Assembly (NCBI GenBank): GCA_902594855.1
Contig: CACJNS010000001.1
Coordinates: forward strand, 168,696 to 232,695
Direction: 5' to 3'
Length of the DNA stretch: 64,000 bases
Origin: an uncultured SAR86 cluster bacterium
GTDB taxonomy: Bacteria > Pseudomonadota > Gammaproteobacteria > Magnimaribacterales > AG-339-G14
Positions within the stretch are counted from its first letter, which is position 1; every line of letters starts with the position of its first letter. A model generated the notes under the pieces. It saw only the letters and a list, made by a program, of their open reading frames with translations, was not told the DNA's origin and ran no database searches. Shown one piece after another: positions 15,468 to 22,451 of this stretch. Position numbers and translations under genes: made by a program.

Positions 15468-17255
15468 ATGAGGGTTAGTGACTACATTGCAGATTTTTTA
15501 TCTTCCAAGGGCATAGAGCAAGTATATTTAATAACCGGCAGAGGATCACTTTTTCTCACAGATGGAATTGCGAGAAATAAAGACTTAGAACCTATCTGTC
15601 TTCATCATGAACAAGCTGCTGCTTTTGCTGCTATTGCAAATTCTGAAATTTCTGAAAAGCCTTCTGCTTGCATGGTTTCTACTGGTTGTGCATCAACTAA
15701 TGTGCTTACAGCAGTGTTATCTGCATGGCAGGATGGAATTCCCTGCATATTTATTTCAGGCCAGAATGTCCTCAATGAAACAACAAGATATACAAAAAGT
15801 GATATTAGAACATTTGGTCAACAAGAGGCTGACATTGTAGAAATCGTAAGATCGATAACAAAATACTCTAAAATGATAGAAGATCCTAAATCTATAAAAT
15901 TTGAGATGGAGAAAGCTTACGACATCTCTATGCAAGGAAAAAAAGGACCTGTTTGGATAGATGTACCTTTAGATATTCAAAGCACAAACATAGATGTAAA
16001 AAATTTATCTTCTTATAAAAAGGTTTCAAAAAATCCTTTGAATGAAGTTAAAAAAAATAAAAAAAATGCAGGGATAATTAAAAATCTTATTAATAAATCA
16101 TCCAGACCAGTCCTTTTGGTGGGAGCAGGAGTCAGATCTAGTAATGCTATAACAGAGCTAAAAAAACTTTCTGAAGATAACAATATTCCTGTTACCTTTA
16201 CGAGTTCGGGAGCAGATATTTATGGATCTAAAAATAAACTATCAATTGGGTCTGTTGGATCCCAAGGATGTAGTAGGTCTGGTAACTTCACAGTACAAAA
16301 CTCTGATCTACTTATCGTCATTGGCTCTAGAATGACATCCTTAAATACAGGGATCGACTACTGTAAGTTTGCAAGAAATTCAAAAGTCATTCTAATTGAT
16401 CAAGACCTTAAAGAACACGACAAAGAAGGTATTAAATACACTAAAAAAATTGAGACAAATATTAAAGATTTATTGCAAGAAATTAATAAACTTAAAATCA
16501 GAAAAACAAATCAAAACTGGGTTAAAACTTGCCTAAGGTGGAAAAGGAAATTTAAAAAATTAAACAACTTTTCGTTAAGTAAACAAATAGATCTTTATGA
16601 ATTGGCAGATACATTTTCGAAAACTTTGCCGGCAAAATCCTGTTTTGTTTGTGATTCAGGATTTATTGATGTGATCATGCCAACAAATATAAATTTTAAA
16701 AATGGACAAAGGTGTGTTCATCCAGTATCCCAGGGTGCTATGGGATTTGCTTTGCCTGCAGCTATTGGATGCAGCCATGCATTTAGAGGTCCTATTATTG
16801 CAGTAATAGGTGATGGTTCAATTATGATGAATTTACAAGAATTGCAAACAGTGGCTCATCACAATATTCCTTTGAAGATCTTTGTGATCAACAATAATGC
16901 CTATGCAATAATAAATAGAAGGCAAAAAGAATTATTCAGAAAGAGAACTATTGGAACGAATCCAAGTGATGGACTATCAATTCCTGATTTTAAAAAAGTA
17001 GCTGATGCATTTAACATTAAATATCAATCAATTAGAACTAAGAATAATTTAGAATCAAAAGTTAAGAAAGTATTACAAAAAAATGGTCCGATTCTTTGCG
17101 AGGTTTTTGCAAGAGAGGACCAGTCATATATTGAAATATCTCATGCCAGAGATTCAAATAAAAAATTTGTAAGAAGACCTCTCGAGGACCAAGCACCTTT
17201 CATGGATAGAAAGATATTTTTAGAGGAAATGATCATTAAGCCTATAGACCAATGA
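15468..17255 (+). CDS. Thiamine-diphosphate enzyme, acetolactate-synthase-like
   Basis: 595 aa with the three-domain acetohydroxyacid synthase layout. The N-terminal PYR domain holds the catalytic Glu in CLHHEQAAAFAAIA (about residue 50), the central domain spans about 190-340, and the C-terminal PP domain has VIGDGSIMMNLQELQTVAHH and NNNAYAIINRRQ for ThDP/Mg binding. Such enzymes decarboxylate a 2-keto acid and add the resulting acyl anion to an aldehyde or ketone. Relatives occur in surface-polysaccharide loci. No IlvN-type regulatory subunit is adjacent and the neighbours are not branched-chain amino-acid genes, so a specialised C-C ligation is likelier. It ends with ATGA overlap to the NeuB-like gene. 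Confidence 0.88.
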   Translation: MRVSDYIADFLSSKGIEQVYLITGRGSLFLTDGIARNKDLEPICLHHEQAAAFAAIANSEISEKPSACMVSTGCASTNVLTAVLSAWQDGIPCIFISGQNVLNETTRYTKSDIRTFGQQEADIVEIVRSITKYSKMIEDPKSIKFEMEKAYDISMQGKKGPVWIDVPLDIQSTNIDVKNLSSYKKVSKNPLNEVKKNKKNAGIIKNLINKSSRPVLLVGAGVRSSNAITELKKLSEDNNIPVTFTSSGADIYGSKNKLSIGSVGSQGCSRSGNFTVQNSDLLIVIGSRMTSLNTGIDYCKFARNSKVILIDQDLKEHDKEGIKYTKKIETNIKDLLQEINKLKIRKTNQNWVKTCLRWKRKFKKLNNFSLSKQIDLYELADTFSKTLPAKSCFVCDSGFIDVIMPTNINFKNGQRCVHPVSQGAMGFALPAAIGCSHAFRGPIIAVIGDGSIMMNLQELQTVAHHNIPLKIFVINNNAYAIINRRQKELFRKRTIGTNPSDGLSIPDFKKVADAFNIKYQSIRTKNNLESKVKKVLQKNGPILCEVFAREDQSYIEISHARDSNKKFVRRPLEDQAPFMDRKIFLEEMIIKPIDQ

Positions 17256-18274
17256 AATTTAATGATGGCAAATTGATAGAAAATTATGGAAGACCTTACA
17301 TCATAGCTGAGGTTAACACTAGTCATTTTGGAGATATAGAAAAAGCCAAGGAAATGATCCAAGAAATTAAAAAGGCAGGTTGTGACTGTGTAAAATTTCA
17401 ATCTTGGAAGTCACATACACTTTATGCTGAGAGTTATTTTAAAGAGAATCCCATTTCAAAGAGATTCTTCGAAAAGTTTTCAATGGATGAAAGTCAGTTA
17501 GAAGAAATTTCTATTTATTGCAATTCAATAGGTATATCCTTTGCTTCTACTCCGTACTCAAATGATGAAGTAGATTTATTGGTTAAGTGTAAAGTACCTT
17601 TCATCAAAATTGCTTCGATGGATATTAACAATTTACAGTTTCTTGAATATATTGCGAATAAAAAATTACCAATAATTTTGTCTACTGGAATGTCAACTTT
17701 CGAAGAGATTGATCAGGCTGTAAAAGTAATTAAATCCACTGGGCATGAAAAATTGGCTATTCTTCACTGTGTATCAATTTATCCCACAAAAGATGAAAAT
17801 ATAAATATCAACAATATATCTGGTTTGATGAGTAGATTCCCAGATATTCCTATAGGATTCTCAGATCATACAACTTCAACACATATTCCAGCAGCTTCTG
17901 TTGCTCTTGGAGCATGCATAATTGAAAAGCACTTTACCTTAGACAATTCAAAAATTGGAATGGATAATCAGATGGCTTTGGAAAAGGATGAAATGGCGAT
18001 TTTAGTAAAATCTTGTCACTCAGTTTATAAGTCATTAGGTATTAAAAATAGAGTAGTATCTGAAGAAGAGGAAATTCAAAAAAAAGAAATGAGAAGAAGC
18101 ATAATCTCTTCAAAAGAACTGTCTTCGGGCAAAATCTTAGAGCTGGAAGATGTTTTATTGAAAAGGCCAGGTAATGGGATTCCAGCTGATAAACTTGATA
18201 CTGTATTAGGAAAAAAAATAAATAAAGATATTGGAAAAGAACACGTATTTAATGAGAAAGATTTCTTTGATTGA
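17252..18274 (+). CDS. NeuB-family PEP-dependent nonulosonate synthase-like protein
   Basis: 340 aa. The TIM-barrel NeuB domain (1-270) has IIAEVNTSHFGDIEKAKEMI, CDCVKFQSWKS, PFIKIASMDINN, LSTGMSTFEEID, LHCVSIYP and PIGFSDHTTSTHIPAASVAL with IIEKHFTLD. The C-terminal SAF domain (about 280-340) has RRSIISSKELSSGKILELED. Family enzymes condense PEP with an open-chain amino sugar to make sialic, legionaminic or pseudaminic acid. No partner genes for those acids (NeuC, NeuA, PseB/C/F/G/H) are visible in the window, so the aldehyde acceptor is open. It overlaps both neighbours by 4 nt, indicating coupling. Confidence 0.88.
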   Translation: MKFNDGKLIENYGRPYIIAEVNTSHFGDIEKAKEMIQEIKKAGCDCVKFQSWKSHTLYAESYFKENPISKRFFEKFSMDESQLEEISIYCNSIGISFASTPYSNDEVDLLVKCKVPFIKIASMDINNLQFLEYIANKKLPIILSTGMSTFEEIDQAVKVIKSTGHEKLAILHCVSIYPTKDENININNISGLMSRFPDIPIGFSDHTTSTHIPAASVALGACIIEKHFTLDNSKIGMDNQMALEKDEMAILVKSCHSVYKSLGIKNRVVSEEEEIQKKEMRRSIISSKELSSGKILELEDVLLKRPGNGIPADKLDTVLGKKINKDIGKEHVFNEKDFFD

Positions 18275-19704
18275 TTATTTATTTATTTGTGTTTGATTTA
18301 AGTCAACAAGATAGGTTTTTTCTATTATCTGAATCTCGCAATATTTCTTTTAGAGAATTGTCCTTATATTCTCAAGAACTCAAGGGAATAATAGGCGAGA
18401 GAAATATCATTATTTGCTTATCCAAAAATAATGTTAATTATCTTTGCGGATATATCTCTATGTTGTGCACAAACAATGTACCAATTTTACTCGAAGATAA
18501 TCAAGATAATGATTCTCTCAAAGAATATGAAGATACTTATAAACCTAATTATTATTGGGCTCATAAAGAAAGCCAGCAATTTGAAAACCTAAAAAAAGTT
18601 TTTTCAATTGGAGATTTTGATCTTTTTGAAGTTTCTTCTAAAAAAAGAGAGATTCATAATGACTTAGCTTTATTACTGTCAACTTCAGGCTCAACAGGAA
18701 GCAAAAAACTAGTTAGATTAAGTTATTCAAATATTTCATCAAATGCATCTTCTATAGCCAAATATCTAGAAATAAAAAAAGATGACATCTCTATATCTAG
18801 CTTACCCCTTCACTATACTTATGGATTATCAATTGTTCATTCCTTTCTTTTGAGGAATGCCAAATTTTTCGTAACTAATTTAACTTTTCTTCAAAGAGAA
18901 TTCTGGGAGATCATGAAAAAAAATAAAATAACTCACTTAAGTGGTGTTCCTTATTCATACGAAATGCTCAAGAAGTTAAAATTTTTTGATATGGATTTAC
19001 CATACTTGGAGACATTGACTCAGGCTGGCGGGAAATTAAGTAAGGAATTACATGAAGAATTTCATAATTTTTGTGTAAAGAAAAATAAAAGATTTTTCAT
19101 TATGTATGGTCAAACAGAAGCAACTTCAAGAATTTCATATCTCCCTTTTGAAAAGAAATTAAGAAAGTTGGGAAGTATTGGAATACCAATTCCAGGTGGA
19201 TCTTTAAAAATCTATGATAATAAAAATGAAGAAATTAAAAAACATAATAAGACTGGTGAAATTATTTATGAAGGAAAAAATGTAGCGCTTGGATATGCAG
19301 AAAGTATAGATTCATTAAAACTGGGCGATTGTTTTAAAGGAATACTAAATACAGGCGACTTAGGTTACTTTGACAAAGATAATTTTTTTTACATTACTGG
19401 ACGAAAAAAAAGAATAATAAAAATGCAAGGCACAAGATTAAGTCTGGATGAAATAGAATCAAATATTCAAATTAATCAGGAATTTGCAGAATTTACTTGT
19501 ATTGGTGAAGATGATCTTCTAATTGGCTTTACTACGAATCTTAATTCAGAAGAAATTTTGAAAAAAAAGCTAGTTAAAGACTTCAAAATTCCTTCAAAAT
19601 GCATAAAGCTAATTTCAGTAAAGGAAATCCCCAAAACAAGCTCAGGGAAGAAATCCTATGAAGATCTGAAAAAAATTTATATTTCTCTAAGTGCAGATAG
19701 ATAG
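18271..19704 (+). CDS. Acyl-adenylating ligase (AMP-dependent synthetase)
   Basis: 477 aa ANL-superfamily enzyme. Motif A3 is LLSTSGSTGSKKLVRLSYSN (about 131-150), A4/A5 are SLPLHYTYGL and FIMYGQTEATSR, A7/A8 are LNTGDLGYFDKD and ITGRKKRIIKMQGTRLSLDE, and the catalytic A10 lysine is in PKTSSGKKSYED. It activates a carboxylate as acyl-AMP and probably loads it on the cassette ACP or CoA. The TTG at 18271 overlaps the NeuB-like stop by 4 nt; a GTG at 18289 is an alternative. The enzyme is compact for the family. Its 3' end overlaps the convergent phosphopantetheinyl transferase by 18 nt. Confidence 0.87.
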   Translation: MIIYLFVFDLSQQDRFFLLSESRNISFRELSLYSQELKGIIGERNIIICLSKNNVNYLCGYISMLCTNNVPILLEDNQDNDSLKEYEDTYKPNYYWAHKESQQFENLKKVFSIGDFDLFEVSSKKREIHNDLALLLSTSGSTGSKKLVRLSYSNISSNASSIAKYLEIKKDDISISSLPLHYTYGLSIVHSFLLRNAKFFVTNLTFLQREFWEIMKKNKITHLSGVPYSYEMLKKLKFFDMDLPYLETLTQAGGKLSKELHEEFHNFCVKKNKRFFIMYGQTEATSRISYLPFEKKLRKLGSIGIPIPGGSLKIYDNKNEEIKKHNKTGEIIYEGKNVALGYAESIDSLKLGDCFKGILNTGDLGYFDKDNFFYITGRKKRIIKMQGTRLSLDEIESNIQINQEFAEFTCIGEDDLLIGFTTNLNSEEILKKKLVKDFKIPSKCIKLISVKEIPKTSSGKKSYEDLKKIYISLSADR

Positions 19705-20190
19705 AGAACAATACAAATTTTTTGTTTCAAAAGTCTTAGAAAAAATTTTATAACTAACATCGCTCAGAACTAACATTCCTGATTCTCTTTTAAATGAATA
19801 ACTCTGTAGATCATCCTTTTCAATTTGTTTACTCTTGAATGACGACTCAAGTAAGCACAAATACTCTAAATTTTTTAGATTTAATTTTTTTGCTTTATTT
19901 CTTATTCTTTTTGAAAGAGATTCATTAAGAAATCTTTCTTTGCTTTCTATATCTATACCCAGTTTCAAATTATCAAAAGAAAAACATATGGCGGCATCTT
20001 CTTTTGAATAGGATATGGAAGATGAACATGGCATCTTATTAAAATCTTTAGAAATTTCTTTAAAAAAAGTTTTTTTTATTTCAGCTCTTTTAGAATAAGA
20101 AAAGTTTAAAATTTCTAAGCAGGAATCAGAATCTGAAGCAAAAAGAGAAAAAAATATATCTCCTTTTAAAGAATGGACTTTATATTTCAA
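19687..20190 (-). CDS. Small Sfp-type 4'-phosphopantetheinyl transferase-like protein
   Basis: 167 aa. The signature LGIDIESKERF (residues about 99-109) matches the G-[IV]-D-[IL]-E Mg-binding motif; SSSISYSKEDAAICF precedes it as in PPTases (SISHSxG). The second motif, normally [FW]-x2-K-E-[AS]-x2-K, reads LCLLESSFK, keeping Glu and the last Lys but not the first Lys. It would attach phosphopantetheine to the ACP at 14735. The TTG at 20190 follows tRNA-Cys by 13 nt; no in-frame ATG gives the N-terminus. It is convergent with and overlaps the ligase gene by 18 nt. A catalytically altered relative cannot be excluded. Confidence 0.72.
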   Translation of the reverse strand: MKYKVHSLKGDIFFSLFASDSDSCLEILNFSYSKRAEIKKTFFKEISKDFNKMPCSSSISYSKEDAAICFSFDNLKLGIDIESKERFLNESLSKRIRNKAKKLNLKNLEYLCLLESSFKSKQIEKDDLQSYSFKRESGMLVLSDVSYKIFSKTFETKNLYCSLSICT

Positions 20191-20203
20191 AATTATATTT
20201 CAT

Positions 20204-20277
20204 TGGAGGCTGAGGTCGGAATCGAACCGGCGTACACGGATTTGCAGTCCGCTGCATAACCACTCTGCCACTCAGCC
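20204..20277 (-). tRNA. tRNA-Cys (GCA anticodon)
   Basis: 74 nt with encoded CCA. The acceptor GGCTGAG pairs with CTCAGCC, the anticodon stem-loop is GCGGACTGCAAATCCGT with anticodon GCA, and the T arm is GCCGGTTCGATTCCGAC-like. It begins 2 nt after the aminotransferase stop and ends 13 nt before the phosphopantetheinyl transferase start. It corresponds to E. coli cysT, which sits beside pgsA and next to leuZ. No tRNA-Gly is seen next to it. Confidence 0.97.
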
Positions 20278-20279
20278 CA

Positions 20280-21392
20280 TTATTCTGGAAATGATTGTAT
20301 AGCATTAGCTATGTATTCTGTATCTTTTAAGCTTAAATGAGGCCCGATAGGAAGACTTAAAATTTGATTACAAGCTATTTCAGAGTTTTTAGCATGAACT
20401 TTACTCGTTAAAACTGTGTTACTGAATGCCTTCATCTTACTTAAAGGTTTTGGATAATAAATGCCACAATTAATACCCTTTTTCTTTAAAAAGGCCATCA
20501 ATGGTTTTCTTTTTTTAAATAAAATTGGAAACTGATGAAATACAGAAAACTGATCTGATGATAATTTAAGAGTTTCAATATTTGATGATTTAATGGTATC
20601 AATTAAATGAGATGCTTGTTTAATTCTTAATTCGTTACATTTTTTTAAATTTTTAATTTTAAGATTTAGCACCGAAGCTTGAATGGCATCCAATCTAGAA
20701 TTTCTTCCTGCAAGTAAATGGTCATATGTTGCTACTCTGCCATGATTTGCTATTTTTTGAGCCTTTTCAAAAATGCTTTTTTTATTTGTAACAATTGCTC
20801 CTGAGTCTCCAAATGCACCTAAGTTTTTTGTAGGATAGAAGCTAAATGTTCCAATATCTCCAAAATTACCTACAATTTTTCCTCTAAACTTTGCTCCATG
20901 GGCTTGTGAACAATCTTCAATTATTTTGATGCCATGCTTGTCAGTAATTTTTTTGATTTCTGTCATATTGCATGGGTTTCCAAATAAATGTACAACAATT
21001 AAAGTACTAGTGTTTTTTGTTATTAACTTCTCAAGAGATTCTAATGAAATTGTAAAATCATTTAGATTGATATCTGCCAGGACTAATTTATAGCCTCCTC
21101 TAACTACAGCCTCTGCAGGAGATAAAAAAGTAAAATTTGGGACGATTACTTCAGAGTTCTTAGGAATATCTAAACTTTCTAAAGCAATCTCAAGGGCATC
21201 TGTTCCATTTGCTACTCCAAGACAATATTTACTTTCATTGAATTTTGAGAAATTCTCTTCAAATTTTTTTACCTCGTCGCCTCCAATAAAATTTTTATCT
21301 TTAATTAGTCTAGAAATATTGCTGATCGTTTTATCTAAGTCTAATTTTTTTAAACTAAGGTCGATGAAAGGAATATTTCTAACTTTTGGCAT
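20280..21392 (-). CDS. DegT/DnrJ/EryC1/StrS-family sugar aminotransferase
   Basis: 370 aa PLP enzyme. Motifs are GVANGTDALEIALESL, EVIVPNFTFLSPAEAVV, IIEDCSQAHGAKFRG, the PLP lysine in GTFSFYPTKNLGAFGDSGA (about residue 185) and GRNSRLDAIQASVLNLK. It aminates a nucleotide-linked keto sugar. It is clearly different from the WecE-like protein at 1-898, so two amino sugars may be made. It lies between pgsA (overlap 14 nt) and tRNA-Cys, an unusual place for a sugar enzyme, suggesting insertion linked to the neighbouring cassette. Exact substrate is not predictable. Confidence 0.9.
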   Translation of the reverse strand: MPKVRNIPFIDLSLKKLDLDKTISNISRLIKDKNFIGGDEVKKFEENFSKFNESKYCLGVANGTDALEIALESLDIPKNSEVIVPNFTFLSPAEAVVRGGYKLVLADINLNDFTISLESLEKLITKNTSTLIVVHLFGNPCNMTEIKKITDKHGIKIIEDCSQAHGAKFRGKIVGNFGDIGTFSFYPTKNLGAFGDSGAIVTNKKSIFEKAQKIANHGRVATYDHLLAGRNSRLDAIQASVLNLKIKNLKKCNELRIKQASHLIDTIKSSNIETLKLSSDQFSVFHQFPILFKKRKPLMAFLKKKGINCGIYYPKPLSKMKAFSNTVLTSKVHAKNSEIACNQILSLPIGPHLSLKDTEYIANAIQSFPE

Positions 21393-21891
21393 ATGAATAA
21401 TTTAAAAGTGAAAGCCAGGATAAAGCAGCTGCGATTATTACTACAATCTCAACAATCGTGGAGAATTCGGTGTCCAAAAAGATTATTGCAATACCAATAG
21501 AGCAAATTTGAAAGAAGGTTTTAAATTTCCCAAGAAAATTAACTTTGATTTTATTTTCATTATTTATCTCCAATAAGTATTGTCGGATAGTTCCTATAGA
21601 GATTTCTCTGGCAATAATTAATATTGTCATCATTAAAAAAACCAGATTATCAAAATGAAAGGAGATAAAAATTAGTAAACTGCTTACAAAAATTTTATCA
21701 GCCAAAAGATCTAAATTTGCTCCTAGAATTGATTCTTGCTCTAAATATCTTGCAAAATATCCATCTAAAAAATCAGTAAAACTTGCTATCAAAAAAAATA
21801 AAAAAGCTAATTGAATATTATTGATCATTATGCAAAAGATTATAGGGAATATGAGAAATATCCTTGATAGAGATATTAAATTTGGAATCAT
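21379..21891 (-). CDS. pgsA: CDP-diacylglycerol-glycerol-3-phosphate 3-phosphatidyltransferase
   Basis: 170 aa integral membrane enzyme that makes phosphatidylglycerophosphate, the first step to phosphatidylglycerol and cardiolipin. It has the complete CDP-alcohol phosphotransferase motif D-x2-DG-x2-AR-x8-G-x3-D-x3-D in DFLDGYFARYLEQ...GANLDLLAD (about residues 39-64) and several hydrophobic helices. The uvrC-pgsA-tRNA-Cys neighbourhood is the gammaproteobacterial standard, but gmhA is inserted between pgsA and uvrC here. It overlaps both neighbours (4 and 14 nt). Confidence 0.95.
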   Translation of the reverse strand: MIPNLISLSRIFLIFPIIFCIMINNIQLAFLFFLIASFTDFLDGYFARYLEQESILGANLDLLADKIFVSSLLIFISFHFDNLVFLMMTILIIAREISIGTIRQYLLEINNENKIKVNFLGKFKTFFQICSIGIAIIFLDTEFSTIVEIVVIIAAALSWLSLLNYSYAKS

Positions 21892-22451
21892 GAAAATTCT
21901 TTGTCAATTATGGAGCAAATTTCATGACCAACAATGGTGTGCAATTCTTGAATTATTGCAGTCTCACTCGACGGTGCTTTAAAAGTAAAAAAAGACTTTT
22001 GAGATGCTCTGGATTCTTTTATTCCCGTAAAAGAAATTGTTTTTATGTTCATAGAATTAGCATAATCAATTGCGTTAAGAATATTTTTACTTTCGCCTGA
22101 AGTTGAATATGAAATGAAACAGTCATTTTCTTTTGCCAGCGCTTGTAATTGTCTTCTAAAAATATCTTCGTATCCGTGATCATTTGACCAGGCAGTCAAA
22201 AAAGAAGTATCAACAGATAAAGCAATTGAAGGAATGGGATTTCTTTTGTTCGATGTTACTAGAGTTCCAACGTACTCTGCTGACATATGTTGAGCCTCGG
22301 CTGCGCTTCCTCCATTGCCGGCAAAAATTAGCTTTCCTCCTTTATTTATAATCTCTATAAACTCTTGTGAAATAGTTTTAACAGATTCAGTTAAATAATC
22401 CTGATTTTCTTCAAGTATTTTTGATCTCTTCAAAAAAGTGTTTTTTTTCAT
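21888..22451 (-). CDS. gmhA: Phosphoheptose isomerase (GmhA/DiaA family)
   Basis: 187 aa SIS-domain protein with canonical GmhA motifs: FAGNGGSAAEAQHMSAEYVG (about residues 43-62), SYSTSGESKNILNAI and the C-terminal ELHTIVGHEICSIID with catalytic His. It forms D-glycero-D-manno-heptose 7-phosphate from sedoheptulose 7-phosphate for the LPS core. DiaA, a DnaA-binding paralogue, shares the fold but lacks catalytic His/Glu, so GmhA is favoured. ATGA overlaps on both sides join it to uvrC and pgsA. It is the second GmhA-like gene in the window. Confidence 0.88.
   Translation of the reverse strand: MKKNTFLKRSKILEENQDYLTESVKTISQEFIEIINKGGKLIFAGNGGSAAEAQHMSAEYVGTLVTSNKRNPIPSIALSVDTSFLTAWSNDHGYEDIFRRQLQALAKENDCFISYSTSGESKNILNAIDYANSMNIKTISFTGIKESRASQKSFFTFKAPSSETAIIQELHTIVGHEICSIIDKEFS

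Noticed and set aside
10550-20277. Integrase-mediated island with tRNA-derived attachment repeats
   Set aside because: I saw no integrase and no second copy of the tRNA-Leu or tRNA-Cys 3' ends; the insertion mechanism remains open.
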